Positions 61,004 to 64,000 of a stretch of DNA of 64,000 nucleotides are shown in pieces. A model generated the notes under the pieces. It saw only the letters and a list, made by a program, of their open reading frames with translations, was not told the origin of the DNA and did no database searches. The number at the start of each line of letters is the position of its first letter. The first letter of the stretch is position 1. Origin of the DNA: Serratia quinivorans (GTDB taxonomy: Bacteria > Pseudomonadota > Gammaproteobacteria > Enterobacterales > Enterobacteriaceae); the NCBI GenBank assembly GCA_900457075.1, contig UGYN01000002.1, forward strand, positions 248,001 through 312,000, read 5' to 3'. Position numbers and translations under genes: made by a program.

Positions 61004-62409
61004 AAAAACAGCTAAAGCTGACGCTTTTGTCCCTGCTGTTACTCGGCAGTAGCGCCGCACAGGCGACAGACGACGGTGATTTAAGCGGTGCGGCGTTGAT
61101 TAAAAAAGGTGAACAGGTTGCCATCGCCTCCGACTGTCAGGCATGCCATACCAAACCGGAGGGCGGTGCGCCGTTTGCCGGCGGTTATGGCATCAGTTCC
61201 CCCATGGGAATGATTTACGCCACCAACATCACCCCGTCCAACGTCGAGGGTATCGGCAGTTACAGCGAAGAGCAGTTTGCCCGCGCGGTCAGGGACGGTA
61301 TCCGTGCCGATGGCACCCACCTCTACCCCGCCATGCCCTATACCTCTTATACCCGCTTGAGCGACGCGGACATCAAAGCGCTGTATGCCTACTTTATGCA
61401 CGCTGTGAAACCGGTCGATCAGAAAAATACGCTGACCGATCTGCCGTTTCCGTTCAATCTGCGCTTTAGCATGGCGGCCTGGAATCTGCTGTTTCTGAAA
61501 GAGGGGCGCTTTGCGCCAGACGCCGGTAAAAGCGAACAATGGAATCGGGGCGCTTATCTGGTCAATGGTCCAGGACACTGCGATACCTGCCACACCCCGC
61601 GCAATCTGCTGATGGCTGAAGACGATAGTCAGCCCTTGGCGGGCGGTATGGTCGGCAGTTGGTATGCGCCCAACATCACCTCAGACCCAATCAGCGGTAT
61701 TGGTGGCTGGAGCCAGCAGCAATTGGTGCAGTACTTGAAAACCGGCCAGGTGGCCGGTAAGAACCAGGCCGCTGGGGGCATGGCGGAAGCGATCGAAAAC
61801 AGCCTGCAGTACTTTTCCGATGAGGATTTATCGGCCATCGCCGTTTACCTGAAAAGCACTGCCCCGATCAGGGACCGCCATGACAGCCAGGCGGCCGACA
61901 GCTATGGCAAGCCGACAAACGTTGAGCCTCAGTTGCGCGGGCTACACCCTGCCACGGCCAATAACACTCTGACCGATGGTGCCGCGCTGTTTAGCGGCAA
62001 CTGCGCCAGTTGCCACCAGCCGGACGGCAGCGGCAGTAAAAATCAGGCTTACCCTTCGCTGTTCAATAACACGGCCACCGGTTCAGGTAACCCGGCCAAC
62101 CTGATCTCGGCGATTCTGTTCGGCGTTGAACGAAGGGTTGGCGGTGAACACGTGCTGATGCCGAACTTTGGCCCCCAGTCGTATGTTAATCCTCTAAACG
62201 ACCAGCAGATTGCCGCTATCAGCAATTATGTCCTGCAGCAGTATGGCAATCCTGCGGTTAAGGTCAGCGCCACGGACGTCGCCGTATTGCGGCAAGGTGG
62301 CCCGATCCCGCTGCTGGCCCGGTTGCAGCCTTATATGGCTCCGGCAATCGGCTTGGCGGTACTGGCCTTGCTCATCCTGGTCTGGCTGGTAGGGAGAAAA
62401 CGGCGTTAA
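61000..62409 (+). CDS. Triheme cytochrome c subunit of the GMC dehydrogenase
   Basis: 469 residues, overlapping the large subunit by 4 nt. Signal peptide, three CXXCH haem sites (CQACH, CDTCH, CASCH) and a C-terminal membrane anchor (AIGLAVLALLILVWLVG). It passes electrons from the flavin subunit to ubiquinone in the inner membrane. Confidence 0.92.
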   Translation: MKKQLKLTLLSLLLLGSSAAQATDDGDLSGAALIKKGEQVAIASDCQACHTKPEGGAPFAGGYGISSPMGMIYATNITPSNVEGIGSYSEEQFARAVRDGIRADGTHLYPAMPYTSYTRLSDADIKALYAYFMHAVKPVDQKNTLTDLPFPFNLRFSMAAWNLLFLKEGRFAPDAGKSEQWNRGAYLVNGPGHCDTCHTPRNLLMAEDDSQPLAGGMVGSWYAPNITSDPISGIGGWSQQQLVQYLKTGQVAGKNQAAGGMAEAIENSLQYFSDEDLSAIAVYLKSTAPIRDRHDSQAADSYGKPTNVEPQLRGLHPATANNTLTDGAALFSGNCASCHQPDGSGSKNQAYPSLFNNTATGSGNPANLISAILFGVERRVGGEHVLMPNFGPQSYVNPLNDQQIAAISNYVLQQYGNPAVKVSATDVAVLRQGGPIPLLARLQPYMAPAIGLAVLALLILVWLVGRKRR

Positions 62410-62516
62410 ATGCTGTGACTGCAGGCTGGGGAGCTATCCCCGGCTTGCAGGTTTGGCCGCAAGCCACGCAGGGATAGTTTTTGCCTTCATCCTGAGGAAT
62501 TCGGCATGGGGCGCTT

Positions 62517-62732
62517 TTACTGAGTTTGATTTTCCACACGGGTGATGCCGTGTTTCTTCATCACTTCTTCCATGGTCAGATTTTCATCATCCGGCGTTTC
62601 GTCAATGACAACATCTTGCGGACGAACATAAGGTTTGGTGGCACGTTTAAACATCCACCACCAAACGAACACCAGAAACGCACCGGACTTCAGAAAGATC
62701 ATGGTCCACAATGCTATTTGATACCAGGTCAT
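62517..62732 (-). CDS. Small inner-membrane protein, 71 residues
   Basis: Start ATG 62732 has GGAG 6 nt upstream. One membrane segment (IALWTMIFLKSGAFLVFVWWW), then a soluble acidic tail (VVIDETPDDENLTMEEVMKKHGITRV). No family recognised; transcribed towards the cytochrome gene. Confidence 0.65.
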   Translation of the reverse strand: MTWYQIALWTMIFLKSGAFLVFVWWWMFKRATKPYVRPQDVVIDETPDDENLTMEEVMKKHGITRVENQTQ

Positions 62733-63194
62733 CTCTATCTCCATGAAAGAGTTAAACGCGATCGCGTCGCGCTATTTTACCCTCTGTATGACTCTGATCA
62801 AGCGCCAACGGCACATCCCTCTGGTTCAAGCCGCTGTTATAGGGGTTTCTCTCATGAACTGCTCTACCCAGCCGCTAAAAGGCTCTTTCCTACCACTGAC
62901 GCCCGGCAGCCGCAGTCTGCGGTGGTATTGAAGTACATACAGGCATTACTCGGCCAAGCTGTCTTTTCTCTTCGAAAAGAGTGAATTGTCTTTTCTGAGC
63001 GCCCTCTTTTCATATAGCGAAAACATCTAATAAAACCACTTAAAATAGCCGTTTTAACCAAAAAATGTTAATTAGCTCGTTTTTTCGCTATACTCGCCGA
63101 GTTAAATTTCTCGGGCAGCCGTTCGCCCACTTTTTATGGAGCTGTTTTAAAGGATTAACCCCCATTCCCTAACGGACTAGCTAGAAGGTATTCT
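62733..63194. other. Intergenic region upstream of the BCCT gene
   Basis: 460 bp; a 62-codon plus-strand frame at 62743 has no ribosome binding site and I do not call it. The right part holds the BCCT promoter region. Confidence 0.45.
63066..63094 (+). promoter_or_regulatory. Possible promoter of the BCCT gene
   Basis: TATACT (63089-63094) is a good -10; TGTTAA 17 bp upstream is a weak -35. About 100 bp of leader follow before the ATG. Confidence 0.4.
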
Positions 63195-64000
63195 ATGAGC
63201 CAAAACGACACTGAAATTGTGGCACGTCGTAGCCATATCAATCCTCCGGTATTTTTTATTTCTGCCGCTTTAATCATCGTCCTGGTGGCCTTTGCCGCCC
63301 TTTACCCCGAGTTGGCCGATCGCAAATTCAAAGCGTTGCAACTGGGTATTTTCACTAACGCCAGCTGGTTTTATATTCTGGCGGTGGCATTGATCCTGAT
63401 GAGCGTGACCTATCTGGGTTTGTCGCGTTATGGCAATATCAAGCTCGGGCCGGATCACGCCCAGCCAGACTTTAGCTATGTATCCTGGTTCGCCATGCTG
63501 TTTTCCGCCGGGATGGGCATTGGCCTGATGTTCTTTGGCGTAGCCGAACCCGTAATGCATTACCTTTCTCCCCCAGTCGGAACGCCGGAAACAGTGGAAG
63601 CGGCTAAACAGGCCATGCGCCTAACCTTCTTCCACTGGGGCCTGCACGCCTGGGCAATCTACGCCATCGTGGCGTTGATCCTGGCCTTCTTCAGCTATCG
63701 CCACGGCCTGCCGCTGACGCTGCGTTCCGCGCTGTATCCGATTATCGGCGATCGCATCTATGGGCCAATTGGCCACGCGGTAGATATTTTTGCGGTGATA
63801 GGTACCGTGTTCGGTGTCGCAACCTCGCTGGGCTACGGTGTGTTGCAGGTTAACGCCGGTCTTAACCACCTGTTTGGCTTGCCGATCAACGCAACGGTGC
63901 AGGTGATTCTGATCGTGGTGATCACCGGGTTGGCTACGCTGTCAGTGGTTTCCGGGCTGGATAAAGGCATCCGCATTCTGTCCGAATTAAACCTCGGCCT
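63195..64000 (+). CDS. BCCT-family choline/betaine transporter, N-terminal part
   Basis: Open from ATG 63195 (GAAGG upstream) to the right window edge, 268 codons. Five or more membrane segments; BCCT signatures MGIGLMFFGVAEPVMHY and LTLRSALYPIIGDRIYGPIGH, and the helix region GVATSLGYGVLQVNAGL. BetT/BetP-like; imports choline or glycine betaine for osmoprotection. The C-terminus is outside the window. Confidence 0.9.
   Translation, partial: MSQNDTEIVARRSHINPPVFFISAALIIVLVAFAALYPELADRKFKALQLGIFTNASWFYILAVALILMSVTYLGLSRYGNIKLGPDHAQPDFSYVSWFAMLFSAGMGIGLMFFGVAEPVMHYLSPPVGTPETVEAAKQAMRLTFFHWGLHAWAIYAIVALILAFFSYRHGLPLTLRSALYPIIGDRIYGPIGHAVDIFAVIGTVFGVATSLGYGVLQVNAGLNHLFGLPINATVQVILIVVITGLATLSVVSGLDKGIRILSELNLG

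Noticed and set aside
62743..62931. 62-codon plus-strand frame divergent from the small membrane protein
   Set aside because: No ribosome binding site before the ATG and no protein-like pattern.

Overview
The window is a stretch of enterobacterial chromosome that I assign to Serratia. The host gene order yecF / uvrY-uvrC-pgsA-glyW-cysT-leuZ is the enterobacterial one, and the gene at 57742 encodes a close relative of the secreted Serratia nuclease. The left ~18 kb is a lambdoid prophage or prophage remnant next to the 3' end of leuZ. The remaining 46 kb is host chromosome, mostly catabolic and transport operons.

Prophage, 1-18.16 kb. The integrase lies next to leuZ and is preceded by a run of small plus-strand genes. 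A DicA-like repressor (plus strand) faces a YdaS/YdaT pair (minus strand), and the early genes run leftwards: DUF4222, a plus-strand TumE/TumA toxin-antitoxin cassette, four tandem Rha-type antirepressor genes, a replication initiator, small genes including a Hok-type toxin, a Ref-like nuclease and a Q-like antiterminator. Past a strong hairpin come a 218-residue protein of unknown function and a giant protein of exact 100-residue Ig-like repeats that leaves the window. No lysis, packaging or head genes are visible.

The most interesting part is 8.16-11.5 kb. Each of the four antirepressor genes is preceded on the minus strand by the same RNA architecture: paired elements, an intrinsic-terminator hairpin, a covarying small hairpin, complementary elements A and B, then a second copy of the paired elements beside the ribosome binding site. 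The element sequences differ between copies, but complementarity within each copy is kept. This resembles the c4-icd-ant (P1/P7) and CI-RNA (P4) immunity circuits, here as four tandem and apparently mutually distinct modules. The replication gene contains five 23-bp iterons (probable origin) and a PD-(D/E)XK-like motif.

Host part. 18.2-22.7 kb: tRNA cluster, pgsA, uvrC, uvrY, yecF. 24.6-34.8 kb: a complete trans-4-hydroxy-L-proline catabolic cluster (epimerase, three-subunit D-hydroxyproline dehydrogenase, AraC regulator, deaminase, semialdehyde dehydrogenase, permease, Ldh-type reductase). 35.4-42.4 kb: a LuxR solo divergent from a five-gene operon (3-hydroxyacyl-CoA dehydrogenase, thiolase, 5-aminolevulinate-synthase-like enzyme, MFS exporter, enoyl-CoA hydratase) that looks like a small-molecule biosynthetic cluster. 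44.1 kb: cycA. 45.6-51.6 kb: rutR and rutABCDFG for pyrimidine breakdown, with a sigma-54 promoter and RutR operator, no rutE, and rutG interrupted by a stop codon. 51.6-57.6 kb: exporters and their regulators, a frameshifted wrbA and a TrkH-type transporter. 57.7-62.4 kb: SOS-controlled nucA and a three-subunit GMC dehydrogenase with a triheme cytochrome. The window ends inside a BCCT transporter.

All assignments come from reading the sequence and from memory of protein families; no database search was possible.
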